In this document: one piece after another, positions 1 through 9,183 of the stretch
Layout: each line of letters begins with the position of its first letter
Numbering within the stretch: the first letter of the stretch is position 1
Source of the DNA: Solirubrobacteraceae bacterium
GTDB lineage: Bacteria > Actinomycetota > Thermoleophilia > Solirubrobacterales > Solirubrobacteraceae
Assembly (NCBI GenBank): GCA_030690545.1
Contig: JAUYGN010000148.1
Coordinates: 1 to 64,000 of the forward strand
Direction: 5' to 3'
DNA length: 64,000 bases
Notes under the pieces: model-generated
The model's database searches: none
Seen by the model: only the letters and a program-made list of their open reading frames with translations
What the model was told of the DNA's origin: nothing
Made by a program: the position numbers and the translations under genes

Positions 1-301
1 CGGCGCCGCGGCGGCGCCCGCCGTCCTGTCCGCGAGCGCCGGCTGGCGCGACCGCGGACCCTGCTCCGGCCTCGGCCCCCGGACGGTGCTGTGCCCGCAC
101 GAGCTCGTAGGCGACGTTGAGCTGGATCATGCGTGCCGCGCCCGTGTCGCCGGCGCGGTCGGGATGCCACTGCTTGGCGAGCTGGCGGTACGCGCGCGCG
201 GCATCCTCCGGCGAGGCGCCGGCCTCGAGACCCAGCACGGCGTAGGGATCCATCCGCGTATTGAAGCCGAGCCGCCGCTCGCCGTCGTGCCGCGCGAGCA
301 C
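1..301 (-). CDS. DnaJ-domain (J-domain) protein, 3' end beyond window
   Basis: Minus-strand translation from GTG at 301: VLARHDGERRLGFNTRMDPYAVLGLEAGASPEDAARAYRQLAKQWHPDRAGDTGAARMIQLNVAYELVRA; J-domain with HPD motif; open at window edge. Confidence 0.85.
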   Translation of the reverse strand, partial: MLARHDGERRLGFNTRMDPYAVLGLEAGASPEDAARAYRQLAKQWHPDRAGDTGAARMIQLNVAYELVRAQHRPGAEAGAGSAVAPAGARGQDGGRRRGA

Positions 302-343
302 GCCGGCACCGTGGTGACCCGCGCTCGCTCTATCCTGGCGACC

Positions 344-1457
344 ATGGCCGCAACGCCGACTCCCGAGGGCATCCCGCAGCGCCTCGCTGCGATCCGCGCG
401 CAGATGTCCCTGCTCGCGGACCATCTTTGACCCCGCTGCGTTGAGCGAGCGAGCCGCCGAGCTCGAGGACGAGATGTCGGAGGCGGGCTTCTGGGACGAC
501 CAGGCGCGCGCCGCGAAGGTCAGTGCCGAGCACGCGCGCGCGACGCGCCGGTTGGAGCAGTTCCGCACGCTGCAGTCCGACGTCGCCGACCTCGTGGAGA
601 TGGCCGAGATGGCCGAGGATGACGAGGAGATCGCCGCCGAGCTCGCGGGCCAGCTCGCGCCCGTCGAGGCGCGCCTCGCCACGCTCGAGGAGCAGCGCCT
701 CTTCTCCGGGCGCTATGACGCGGGCGACGCGCTCGTCACGATCGTCGCGGGCGCGGGCGGAACGGACGCCCAGGACTGGGCCGAGATGGTGCTGCGCATG
801 CAGATGCGGTGGGCTGAGCAGCGCGGCTTCAGGGTCGAGCTGCTCGAGGTCAGCGCGGGCGAGGAGGCGGGCATCAAGTCGGCGACGTTCAGCGTCGAGG
901 GCGAGAACGCCTACGGCCTCTACGGCGCCGAGAAGGGCGTGCACCGGCTCGTCCGCCTGTCGCCGTTCGATTCGGCCAACCGGCGGCAGACGTCGTTCGC
1001 GAGCGTCGAGGTCGCGCCGGTCATCGACGACGCTGCGGAGGTCGCGATCGACGCCGACGATCTGCAGGTCGACACCTATCGCGCCTCGGGTGCGGGCGGC
1101 CAGCACGTCAACAAGACCGACTCGGCGGTGCGGATCACGCACCGGCCGAGCGGGATCGTCGTGCAGTGCCAGAACGAGCGCTCGCAGACGCAGAATCGCG
1201 AGACGGCGATGAAGATGCTGCGCTCCAAGCTGCAGGAGCGCGAGGAGCGCCTGCGCCTGGAGGAGCTGGCACGCGAGAAGGGCGAGGTCGTCGACGTGAA
1301 CTTCGGCTCGCAGATCCGCTCCTATGTGCTGCACCCCTACACGATGGTCAAGGATCACCGCACCGATCACGAGATCGGCGACGCCGGCCGCGTGCTGGAC
1401 GGCGATCTCGACGGCTTCGTGCGTGCCTACCTGCTCAAGAGCGCGGCGCGAGGTTAG
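344..1457 (+). CDS. prfB: Peptide chain release factor 2, expressed via programmed +1 frameshift at CTT TGA C (join 344..427,429..1457)
   Basis: MAATPTPEGIPQRLAAIRAQMSLLADHL in frame from ATG 344 to TGA 428-430; +1 frame continues DPAALSERAAELEDEMSEAGFWDDQARAAK; GGQ motif in ASGAGGQHVNKTDSAVRITHRPSG. Confidence 0.95.
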
Positions 1458-1489
1458 TCGCTGGCGGCCTGAGGGAATACCCGCTGCCG

Positions 1490-1726
1490 ATGGACGAGAT
1501 CACGCATATCTCCGTCGACAGCGCCCCCGACTCGACGGACCCGACGAAGGCCAGGGCCTTCTATGTCGAGCCGCCGGAGTCCGACCCGCTCGAGGAGGAG
1601 CCGTTCGGCTCAGGCCGGCACCGGATCGAGCAGCTGCCCGGCGGCGCCAACGAGAACGAGGACGAGCCGAAGCGGTCCGCGACGCTGTGGTCGTGGTCGC
1701 TGCCCCGGTCGCGGCGCGGCGGCTGA
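1490..1726 (+). CDS. Small acidic hypothetical protein
   Basis: ORF MDEITHISVDSAPDSTDPTKARAFYVEPPESDPLEEEPFG... just after prfB, same strand. Confidence 0.5.
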   Translation: MDEITHISVDSAPDSTDPTKARAFYVEPPESDPLEEEPFGSGRHRIEQLPGGANENEDEPKRSATLWSWSLPRSRRGG

Positions 1727-1796
1727 GCGGGCGGCAGCCGCACCCGCCGCGTGCTGCTCGCCGGAGCGCAGCGAAGCGGTTCGCGGCAGCCACGCG

Positions 1797-2300
1797 TCAC
1801 GCGGTTCGCAGCAGCGCAAGTCGTGCGACGAGCTCGTCCAGCGAGCCCGCGACGAAGCCGCCGGAGAGGATGACGAACGCCTCCAGCTGGAGGTTGACGT
1901 GCATGCCCGGCTCTCCGCTGGAGCGCAGGTCGCTGCGGACCGCCAGGCAGGGCAGCCCGAGCGCCGTCGCGTAGCCGACCTCGGCGGCGGTGCCGGCGTC
2001 GACCTCCTGGCCGTCGAGCTGGGCGACGAGCAGCTGCGCGCCGCCGATCGCGTCGGCGTTGCGGGCGCCGACCTCGATGCCGAACGCGTGCTCGCGGCCG
2101 GCGGCGGCAGCCGCCGCGAACTCGTCTGGCTGCGAGAGCGCCCACGGGTCGACGGGCTCGACATGCTCGGCGAGCGCCGGCAGGTAGCGCTGCACGTAGT
2201 ACGCCCGGCCGGCCTCCGAGAAGCCGAGCGGGCTCGCGACGTAGCAGCGCGGGCGCGCGCCGCCCGCGAACATCCCGGCGAGCGTGGCGGAGTCGGGCAC
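1797..2300 (-). CDS. Nucleoside 2-deoxyribosyltransferase family protein
   Basis: CYVASPLGFSEAGRAYY...GIEVGARNADAIGGAQLLVAQLDGQEVDAGTAAEVGYATALGLP signature. Confidence 0.85.
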   Translation of the reverse strand: MPDSATLAGMFAGGARPRCYVASPLGFSEAGRAYYVQRYLPALAEHVEPVDPWALSQPDEFAAAAAAGREHAFGIEVGARNADAIGGAQLLVAQLDGQEVDAGTAAEVGYATALGLPCLAVRSDLRSSGEPGMHVNLQLEAFVILSGGFVAGSLDELVARLALLRTA

Positions 2301-2312
2301 GGCGTGATCCTC

Positions 2313-2858
2313 TCAGGGCCGCCGGCCATCGGAGCGCTCGGCCGCATCCGCCGCCAGCGCCAGCGCCTCGGCCCCGATCAGCCGCTCGAACGGCCCGACC
2401 GCGAGCCACAGGGCGCGCAGCCGCATCCTCGCGATCGTGTCCGTCGGGCCCACGCGGGCCTCGCTGTGCAGCGTGCTGCGATGCCCGCCGTCGGCCGCCC
2501 GGACCCAGTGCGCGAACAGGACGCGGACGGTGCGCGGCTCCTGCCAGGCGAGGAACTCGTCCGGGCCCGACAGCTCGGCGTAGTCGCGCGTGAAGGTCCA
2601 GATCCGCCCGCAGAGGCCGGAGATCGAGTGTCGCTCGCCCGCGTCGAGGATGGTGAACGGCTCGGTCGCGAGCAGGCCCATGAACGACTGGCCGGGCGGC
2701 ACGCCGGGGATCCGCCAGCGCACGAGCCGGCCGATCGTGCGCGTCTGGTCCAGTCGCACGCCGCGCGCGGCGGACCACAGCGCATCCGGCGCCACCGCCG
2801 CGTCGCGGCGGTGGCGCGTCACGATCTCGGGGTCCGGCAGCCAGGCGTCGAGGTCGAT
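2313..2858 (-). CDS. DUF2867-like hypothetical protein
   Basis: Translation MIDLDAWLPDPEIVTRHRRDAAV...GQSFMGLLATEPFTILDAGERHSISGLCGRIW...; family assignment from recall. Confidence 0.55.
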   Translation of the reverse strand: MDLDAWLPDPEIVTRHRRDAAVAPDALWSAARGVRLDQTRTIGRLVRWRIPGVPPGQSFMGLLATEPFTILDAGERHSISGLCGRIWTFTRDYAELSGPDEFLAWQEPRTVRVLFAHWVRAADGGHRSTLHSEARVGPTDTIARMRLRALWLAVGPFERLIGAEALALAADAAERSDGRRP

Positions 2859-2896
2859 CATCTGCACCCCATCTTCCCCCGTATCCTGCGCCTCCC

Positions 2897-3739
2897 ATGA
2901 GCCCTGACGCACAGACGCTCGCAGCGCTCGTCGACCGCGCGCTCGCCGAGGACGTCGGCGACGGCGACGTGACGAGCATCGCGACGGTCCCTGCCGGCGC
3001 CCGCGCGGTCGCGACGATCACGCAGAAGGCGGCCGGAGTGGTGTCCGGCCTGGAGGTCGCGGAGACGACGTTCCGCGCGCTGGACCCCGCGGTCGAGCTG
3101 CGGCGGCTCGGGCCCGAGGGCCGGTGGCGCGAGCCGCCCGCCGCGGTGCTGCGGGCCACCGGCGACGCCCGCGCGCTGCTCGCGGGCGAGCGCACCGCGC
3201 TGAACTTCCTGCAGCACCTGTCGGGCATCGCGACGCTGACGGCGCGCTGCGTGCACGCCGTGCAGGGCACCGGTGCGCAGATCCTCGACACGCGCAAGAC
3301 GACGCCCGGCCTGCGCGCGCTCGAGAAGGCGGCGGTGGCGGCCGGCGGCGGCGTCAACCACCGCGCGGGCCTGTACGACATGGTGCTCATCAAGGAGAAC
3401 CACGCGACGCTCGCGGGCGGCGTCGGCGCGGCGGTGCGCGCGGCGACGATCGCGTTCCCCGAGCTGGCGCTGGAGGTCGAGTGCTCGACGCCGGCCGAGG
3501 TCGACGATGCGCTGGCGGCGGGTGCGACGCGGATCCTGCTCGACAACATGGACCCCGGCGAGCTGCGTGCCGCGGTCGCGCATGTCGCCGGTCGCGCGCG
3601 CCTGGAGGCCAGCGGCGGGATCGGGCTGGATTCGCTGCGAGCGTACGCCGAGACGGGCGTAGACTGGATATCGATCGGAGCGCTCACGCACTCCGCCGCC
3701 GCCCTTGATCTGTCGCTTCTGATGGAGACGCTGCATTGA
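2897..3739 (+). CDS. nadC: Nicotinate-nucleotide pyrophosphorylase (carboxylating)
   Basis: [53 protein letters not shown] motifs. Confidence 0.95.
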   Translation: MSPDAQTLAALVDRALAEDVGDGDVTSIATVPAGARAVATITQKAAGVVSGLEVAETTFRALDPAVELRRLGPEGRWREPPAAVLRATGDARALLAGERTALNFLQHLSGIATLTARCVHAVQGTGAQILDTRKTTPGLRALEKAAVAAGGGVNHRAGLYDMVLIKENHATLAGGVGAAVRAATIAFPELALEVECSTPAEVDDALAAGATRILLDNMDPGELRAAVAHVAGRARLEASGGIGLDSLRAYAETGVDWISIGALTHSAAALDLSLLMETLH

Positions 3740-4728
3740 CGCTGCTACAGCTCTACGACGTCGCCGCCCTGCAGGCCGAGGTTCGCACGCTCGCCGCCGA
3801 GCGCGACGCGGTGATCCTCGCCCACAACTACCAGCTTCCGGAGATCCAGGACGTCGCCGACTACGTCGGCGACTCGCTCGGCCTGTCGCGCCGGGCGGCC
3901 GCCTCGGACGCTGCGGTGATCGCGTTCTGCGGCGTGCACTTCATGGCCGAGACGGCCTCGGTCCTGTCGCCTGACAAGACGGTCCTGATCCCCGACCTGC
4001 AGGCCGGCTGCTCGCTGGCCGACGCGATCACGCCCGACCAGCTGCGCGCCTGGCAGGCCGAGCATCCGGGCGCGATCACGGTGATGTACGTCAACACGAC
4101 GGCCGAGATCAAGGCGCTGACCGACTACTGCGTGACGTCGGCGAACGCCGTCTCGGTCGTGCAGCACATCCTGCGCGAGCACGGTCCGGACACGGAGATC
4201 CTGTTCGGGCCGGACCTGTTCCTCGGCGCCTACGTCGAGCGGCGGATCGGACGCGCGCTGCACGTCTGGGACGGCGAGTGCCACGTCCACGCCGGCATCC
4301 GCCCGCGGGACATCGAGCAGGTGCGCGCCGAGCATCCCGGCGCCGACTTCCTGATCCACCCCGAGTGTGGCTGCTCGACCTCGGTGATGGAGTACGTCGC
4401 GGCCGGCGACGTCGAGGCCGAGGGCGTCCACATGCTGTCGACCGGCGGGATGCTGAAGTACGCAGCCGACGCCGCCGCCGACGATCCGAGCAGCCGCCGC
4501 ACGGCGATCGTCGCGACCGAGATCGGGATGCTGCACCCGCTGCGCGAGGCCGCGCCGGACACCGAGTTCATCGCTGCCAACGAGCGCGCAGCCTGCACCT
4601 ACATGAAGATGATCACGCTGCCGAAGCTGCGCGACGCCCTGCGCGACCTCGTCCACGAGGTGAAGGTGCCGGCCGACGTCGCCGAGCGCGCGCGCGTGCC
4701 GATCGAGCGGATGATCGCGATCTCCTGA
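3736..4728 (+). CDS. nadA: Quinolinate synthase NadA
   Basis: [48 protein letters not shown] start overlaps nadC stop. Confidence 0.95.
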   Translation: MTLLQLYDVAALQAEVRTLAAERDAVILAHNYQLPEIQDVADYVGDSLGLSRRAAASDAAVIAFCGVHFMAETASVLSPDKTVLIPDLQAGCSLADAITPDQLRAWQAEHPGAITVMYVNTTAEIKALTDYCVTSANAVSVVQHILREHGPDTEILFGPDLFLGAYVERRIGRALHVWDGECHVHAGIRPRDIEQVRAEHPGADFLIHPECGCSTSVMEYVAAGDVEAEGVHMLSTGGMLKYAADAAADDPSSRRTAIVATEIGMLHPLREAAPDTEFIAANERAACTYMKMITLPKLRDALRDLVHEVKVPADVAERARVPIERMIAIS

Positions 4729-4766
4729 CGGCCGGCCCGCGGCTGCGATTTCTCTACGCTGACGCG

Positions 4767-5267
4767 GTGCTCCGGCGAACGCTTCCGCTCGTACTGCTCA
4801 CGCTCGCGCTGCTGGCCGGCTGTGGCGGCGACGACGGCCCGCAGACGAAGGCGACCTTCATCAACGACGCCGACGACGTCTGCGAGAAGCTCGCCGACGA
4901 CTTCCGCAGCGCGGGCGCCGAGCAGCCGGGGACGGCGCAGGAGGTCGTCGACGCCAACGACACGCTCGCCGACCTCTACGAGCGGCTTGCCGACCGGCTG
5001 TCGGAGGTGCGGCTCCCCGACGGCGGCACCGAGCGGACGCAGGGGGAGGCGTACATCAGATCGGTGCGCGCGGCGGACCCGCTGCTCGAGCGGATCCGCT
5101 CGACCTCGGCGACCTTCCTCGAAGCGGCGAAGGCCAACGACGCGCGCAAGCTCGCCGCTGCCGGCAACGACGTCCGCACGGCGCTCGACGCCTTTCGCTC
5201 GGCGCGCGCGGAGTCAGACGCGATGGCTGTCGCGTACGGGTTCAACCTGTGCGGCAACCTCAACTGA
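4767..5267 (+). CDS. Putative lipoprotein
   Basis: GTG start; VLRRTLPLVLLTLALLAGCGGDD lipobox. Confidence 0.7.
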   Translation: MLRRTLPLVLLTLALLAGCGGDDGPQTKATFINDADDVCEKLADDFRSAGAEQPGTAQEVVDANDTLADLYERLADRLSEVRLPDGGTERTQGEAYIRSVRAADPLLERIRSTSATFLEAAKANDARKLAAAGNDVRTALDAFRSARAESDAMAVAYGFNLCGNLN

Positions 5268-5318
5268 CGACGCGCTGCCCGTCGCGCGTCGCGCAGCTGA
5301 TCCCAACCCGCGGGACGG

Positions 5319-6569
5319 TCAGCTGAAGTCCACCTCGCTGTGCGGTCCCACACAGGCGATCGCCAGCTCGTCGGCGACCTCGCGCGCGACCTCGGCGACC
5401 TCGTCGAGCGTGACCGCGTCGAGCGCGGCGATCACGCCGTCGGGGTCGATCGGCTCGCCGTAGACGATCGACTGCGCAGCGCCGTAGCGCGCGACGGCGT
5501 TCGTGTTCTCGAAGGCGAGGACGCGACGTCCGGCGGCGTACGCGCGGGCGCGCTGCACCTCGGCCTCGGTCGGCCCGTCGTCGCGCAGCTCGCCGACGAT
5601 CTCGCGCATGCGCGTGTAGGCCTCGATGCACTTCGTCGAGTCCAGGCCGGCGGCGAGCTGCAGCAGCGGCACGTCGGCGTGGGCGTGCGAGACGCCGTAG
5701 ACGGAGTAGGCGAGACCGCGCTGCTCGCGGATCTCGTCGAACAGGCGTGAGCTCATCGAGCCGCCGAGCAGCGTCGCGTAGATCGTCATCGCCGCTCGCT
5801 TGGCGGGGTCGGTCACGTCGACCTGCGGGCGGTAGGACATCCGCAGGTGCGACTGGTTGGTCTCGCGCTGCTCGACGAGGACCTGTGGCTCGAAGACCGG
5901 CGCCGGCTCGAAGGGTCCGGGCGCCGGCAGCGACGGAAAGCGCTCGAAGAGCTCGTCGAAGGCGCCGTTGGCGGGAACGTGCTCGAGGTTGCCGACGACG
6001 AACGCGCCGCCGCGCCCGCCGGCCCAGCGGCGGTTGCGGAAGGCGACGATCGCGTCGCGCGTGAACGTGCGCAGGTGCTCCTCGGGCCCGAGCACCGGAC
6101 GGCCGAGCGGGTGGTCGCCGAACGCCGCCGCGTCGATCAGGTGCTCGGCGACCGATGACGGCTCGTCCTTGTAGCGCTGGATCTCCTGGATCACGACGCC
6201 GCGCTCGCGGTCGAGCTCGTCGGCGTCGATGTGCGGGCGCCCGACGAAGTCCGTCAGCAGGTCGGCGGCTTCGGCCGCGGCCTCGGCGCGCACGGTGATG
6301 TGAAAGGCGACGAGGTCGTGCGACGTGTAGGCGTTCAGCGAGCCGCCGAGCTTCTCCGCGGTCTCGTTGACGTCGCGGTAGTGGGGGAACTTCTCGCCGC
6401 CCTTGAAGACGAGGTGCTCGAGGAAGTGCGCCATCCCGTTCTCCTCGGGGCGCTCGGTCCGAGCTCCGGCGTCGAACGCGACGAGGATCGTGACCGCGCG
6501 GGTCCCGTCGAGGCCGATCCGGTGCAGGGGCAGGCCGTTGGCCAGGGTGGAGGTGGCGATCGTGGTCAT
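5319..6569 (-). CDS. M16 family zinc metallopeptidase (pitrilysin/processing protease-like)
   Basis: HFLEHLVFKG (HxxEH) motif; full-length M16 architecture. Confidence 0.93.
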   Translation of the reverse strand: MTTIATSTLANGLPLHRIGLDGTRAVTILVAFDAGARTERPEENGMAHFLEHLVFKGGEKFPHYRDVNETAEKLGGSLNAYTSHDLVAFHITVRAEAAAEAADLLTDFVGRPHIDADELDRERGVVIQEIQRYKDEPSSVAEHLIDAAAFGDHPLGRPVLGPEEHLRTFTRDAIVAFRNRRWAGGRGGAFVVGNLEHVPANGAFDELFERFPSLPAPGPFEPAPVFEPQVLVEQRETNQSHLRMSYRPQVDVTDPAKRAAMTIYATLLGGSMSSRLFDEIREQRGLAYSVYGVSHAHADVPLLQLAAGLDSTKCIEAYTRMREIVGELRDDGPTEAEVQRARAYAAGRRVLAFENTNAVARYGAAQSIVYGEPIDPDGVIAALDAVTLDEVAEVAREVADELAIACVGPHSEVDFS

Positions 6570-6620
6570 AGGGCAACGGTAGCGGCCGCCGCACGGTCGT
6601 CCGCCGACCGGCGCGGTCGC

Positions 6621-9140
6621 TCAGTGGGGCTGCTGGAGGCGGGCGACCACCGCGGCGGGAGCGCGCTGCACCGCCAGGACCGCGGTGTCGTCGGCCTGCT
6701 CGCCGACGGCGAAGGCGCTCAGCGCGGCGTCGATCCGTGCCACCACGTCCTCGGCGTCGGTCGCGAGCGCGATCGTGCGCTCCAACCGCTCCTCGCCGAA
6801 GCGCTCGCCGTCCCCGACGGCGTCGAACACGCCGTCGGTGAAGAGGGTCAGCACGTCGTCCGGCTGCAGCGCGACGGACGAGCGGTTCCAACGCTCGACG
6901 GCGCACGCCCCGAGCATCGGCGAGAAGTCGCCGATCGGGCGCGCTTCGCCGGCGCGGACGAGCAGCGGCAGCGGATGACCGGCGCAGACGACCTCGGCCC
7001 CGGCATTGCCCTCCTCGTCCTCGTGCAGCAGGACCGCGGCGACCGAGCACAGCGCCATCTCGTCGCGCGCGAGCAGCTCGTCGTTGAGTCGTCCGATCGC
7101 GTCGAGCGGGTCGTCGAGCAGCGTCGCCGCGGTGCGCAGGGTGTGGCGCGCGAGGCCTGTCAGGGCGGCAGCGGGAGCGCCGTGGCCGGCGACGTCGCCG
7201 ACGATCGCAAGCCAGCCGCCGCGGACGGCGAACGCGTCGTAGAAGTCGCCGCCGACCCAGTTCTCGTCGCCCGCCGGGCGGTACAGCGTCGCGGTCGCCC
7301 AGCCGGGCATGCGCGGCAGCCGGCCGGGAAGCAGGCTCGTCTGCAGCGTGCGAGCGATGTTCGAGCGCTCCGTGTACAGGCGCGCGTTCTCGAACGCGGT
7401 GCCGGCGCGCCGCGCGAGCTCCTCGGCGAGCGCCACGTCGGCGGCTCCGAAGCGCCGGCCGGACTCCGCGCTGATCAGCGTCAGCGCGCCGACGATCGCG
7501 CCGCCGGCCCGCATCGGGACGGTCAGCCCGCCGCGCATCCCGACCTCGCGCAGCAGCTCGAGGTGCTGCTCGTCCTGCGCGACCGCGGCAAGCATCTCCG
7601 CGGTCACGTCGTTGACGACCTGCGAGCGCCCGTCGCGCAGGACCTGAGCGACACCGGTCGGCGCATCGGCGCGCGACGGGTAGCGCTCGCCGATGCGGCG
7701 CGCGTGGGCGACCTTGTCGGGATCGACGTGCGCCACCGCGACGACCCGGATCAGGCCGTCGGCGTCGGGCAGGCTGACCGCGCACCAGTCGGCGAGCTCG
7801 GGCACGGCGAGCTCGGCGACCTGCTGCAGCGTGCGCCCGTGGTCCAGCGACGAGGCCAGCAGCTCGCCCGCGCGGGCGAGCAGGCGCTGGGCGACCTCGG
7901 CGCGCTTGACGTCGCTGATGTCCTCGATCACGTTGACGACGAGCTTCAGCTCGCCGGCCGCGTCGTAGACGCCCGATGCCTTCGTCACGCGCCAGGTCAC
8001 GTCGCCCGTGCGCCTGTCGATCGTGCGCACGACGAGCGGCTTCGGCGCGCGCTCGCCGGTGAGCAGCTGACGGCCCGGCAGGTCCTCGAGACGCAGCGGC
8101 GTGCCGTCCTCCTTCGTCGCGTCGAACGCGTCGACGAGCTGATCGACTGGCGTGCCGAGCAGCTCCTGCGCCGAGTCGTAGCCGAACATGCGCGCCGCCG
8201 CTTCGTTGGCGTAGATCAGCGCGCCGGCGTTGCGCTGCACGGTGACCGCTTCGGCGAGCGTCGACAGCACGGCGGTGAGCTGGGCCTCGATCGTCTCCAG
8301 CTCGGAGTAGAGGCCGGCGTTGTCGAGCGCAAGCCCGACGCGACCGGCGAGCACCTTGGCGAAGGCGAAGTCCTCGTCGCCGTAGGATCGCCCCGAGCGC
8401 GCGGTCGCGAGCAGGGTGAGCGCGCCGAGCCGGCGGCCTCGCGCCCGCAGCTCGACGAGCATCGCCGAGCCGACCTGCAGGTCGCGCAGGCGCTCCAGCT
8501 CGGCGGGATCGGCTGCCAGCACGTTCAGCAGCTCGTCGCCGACGCGCTCCGCGAGAAACGGCTGGCGCGGCAGGCGATCGTCGTCGGGATCGAGCGGCGA
8601 TCGTGCGGCGAGCGTCGCCGCGATCTCGTCGCCGCGCGGGCCGTCGGCATGGGCTGCCAGCCGGCGCAGCACGCCGCTGCTGACGGCGTCGACGATGCAG
8701 ACGTCGGCCAGCGCGGGCACGACGAGCTCGTTGATCGACGCGACGGTGTCCTCCAACGTCTGGGTGCCGTCCGCGATCTCCGCGGTCGCCGACAGCACGG
8801 CGAAGCGCTCGCGGTCGCGGATCGTGCGAACCCGGCCGCGCGCCGCCAGCGCGGCGATCGCGGTGACCGCCGCGCAGACGGCGATCCGCTGGAGGTAGGG
8901 CGCTTCGCCGAGGTTGTCGTTCCAGATCCCGCTCAGCGCGACGAGCAGCGTCGCGACCGCGCCGACGACGACGACGTCGCGCGGATCGCCGAACAGCCCG
9001 CAGATGAGCGGTGCGAAGAGGACGAGGACGATCAGCACATGTGCCGAGCCGATCGACGCATCCCATGCGGTCAGCAGCCCTGCGATCGAGAGCCCTGTCA
9101 CCAGCGTGATCGCACGCCGGTGGTTGACGGCCGCGGACAC
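6621..9140 (-). CDS. Membrane-anchored GAF/PAS/GAF SpoIIE (PP2C-type) phosphatase
   Basis: N-terminal TM segments, GAF-like and PAS-like regions, C-terminal PAGDENWVGGDFYDAF...VGDVAGHGAPAA...LFTDGVFDA...QADDTAVLAV. Confidence 0.92.
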   Translation of the reverse strand: MSAAVNHRRAITLVTGLSIAGLLTAWDASIGSAHVLIVLVLFAPLICGLFGDPRDVVVVGAVATLLVALSGIWNDNLGEAPYLQRIAVCAAVTAIAALAARGRVRTIRDRERFAVLSATAEIADGTQTLEDTVASINELVVPALADVCIVDAVSSGVLRRLAAHADGPRGDEIAATLAARSPLDPDDDRLPRQPFLAERVGDELLNVLAADPAELERLRDLQVGSAMLVELRARGRRLGALTLLATARSGRSYGDEDFAFAKVLAGRVGLALDNAGLYSELETIEAQLTAVLSTLAEAVTVQRNAGALIYANEAAARMFGYDSAQELLGTPVDQLVDAFDATKEDGTPLRLEDLPGRQLLTGERAPKPLVVRTIDRRTGDVTWRVTKASGVYDAAGELKLVVNVIEDISDVKRAEVAQRLLARAGELLASSLDHGRTLQQVAELAVPELADWCAVSLPDADGLIRVVAVAHVDPDKVAHARRIGERYPSRADAPTGVAQVLRDGRSQVVNDVTAEMLAAVAQDEQHLELLREVGMRGGLTVPMRAGGAIVGALTLISAESGRRFGAADVALAEELARRAGTAFENARLYTERSNIARTLQTSLLPGRLPRMPGWATATLYRPAGDENWVGGDFYDAFAVRGGWLAIVGDVAGHGAPAAALTGLARHTLRTAATLLDDPLDAIGRLNDELLARDEMALCSVAAVLLHEDEEGNAGAEVVCAGHPLPLLVRAGEARPIGDFSPMLGACAVERWNRSSVALQPDDVLTLFTDGVFDAVGDGERFGEERLERTIALATDAEDVVARIDAALSAFAVGEQADDTAVLAVQRAPAAVVARLQQPH

Positions 9141-9183
9141 GGCGCGATCATAGGGTGGCCGGCGACCGCGCGGGACGAACTTC

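Noticed and set aside
86-430. Stand-alone 114-aa ORF
   Set aside because: Only the part from ATG 344 is coding; it is the N-terminus of RF2 read through the +1 frameshift. The upstream part is antisense to the dnaJ-like gene.
1561-3687. 708-aa minus-strand ORF
   Set aside because: Spans antisense of nadC and out-of-frame parts of two minus-strand genes; no coherent domain.
5260-9066. 1268-aa minus-strand ORF
   Set aside because: Arg/Ala-rich out-of-frame translation over the M16 and SpoIIE genes; a typical high-GC spurious ORF.
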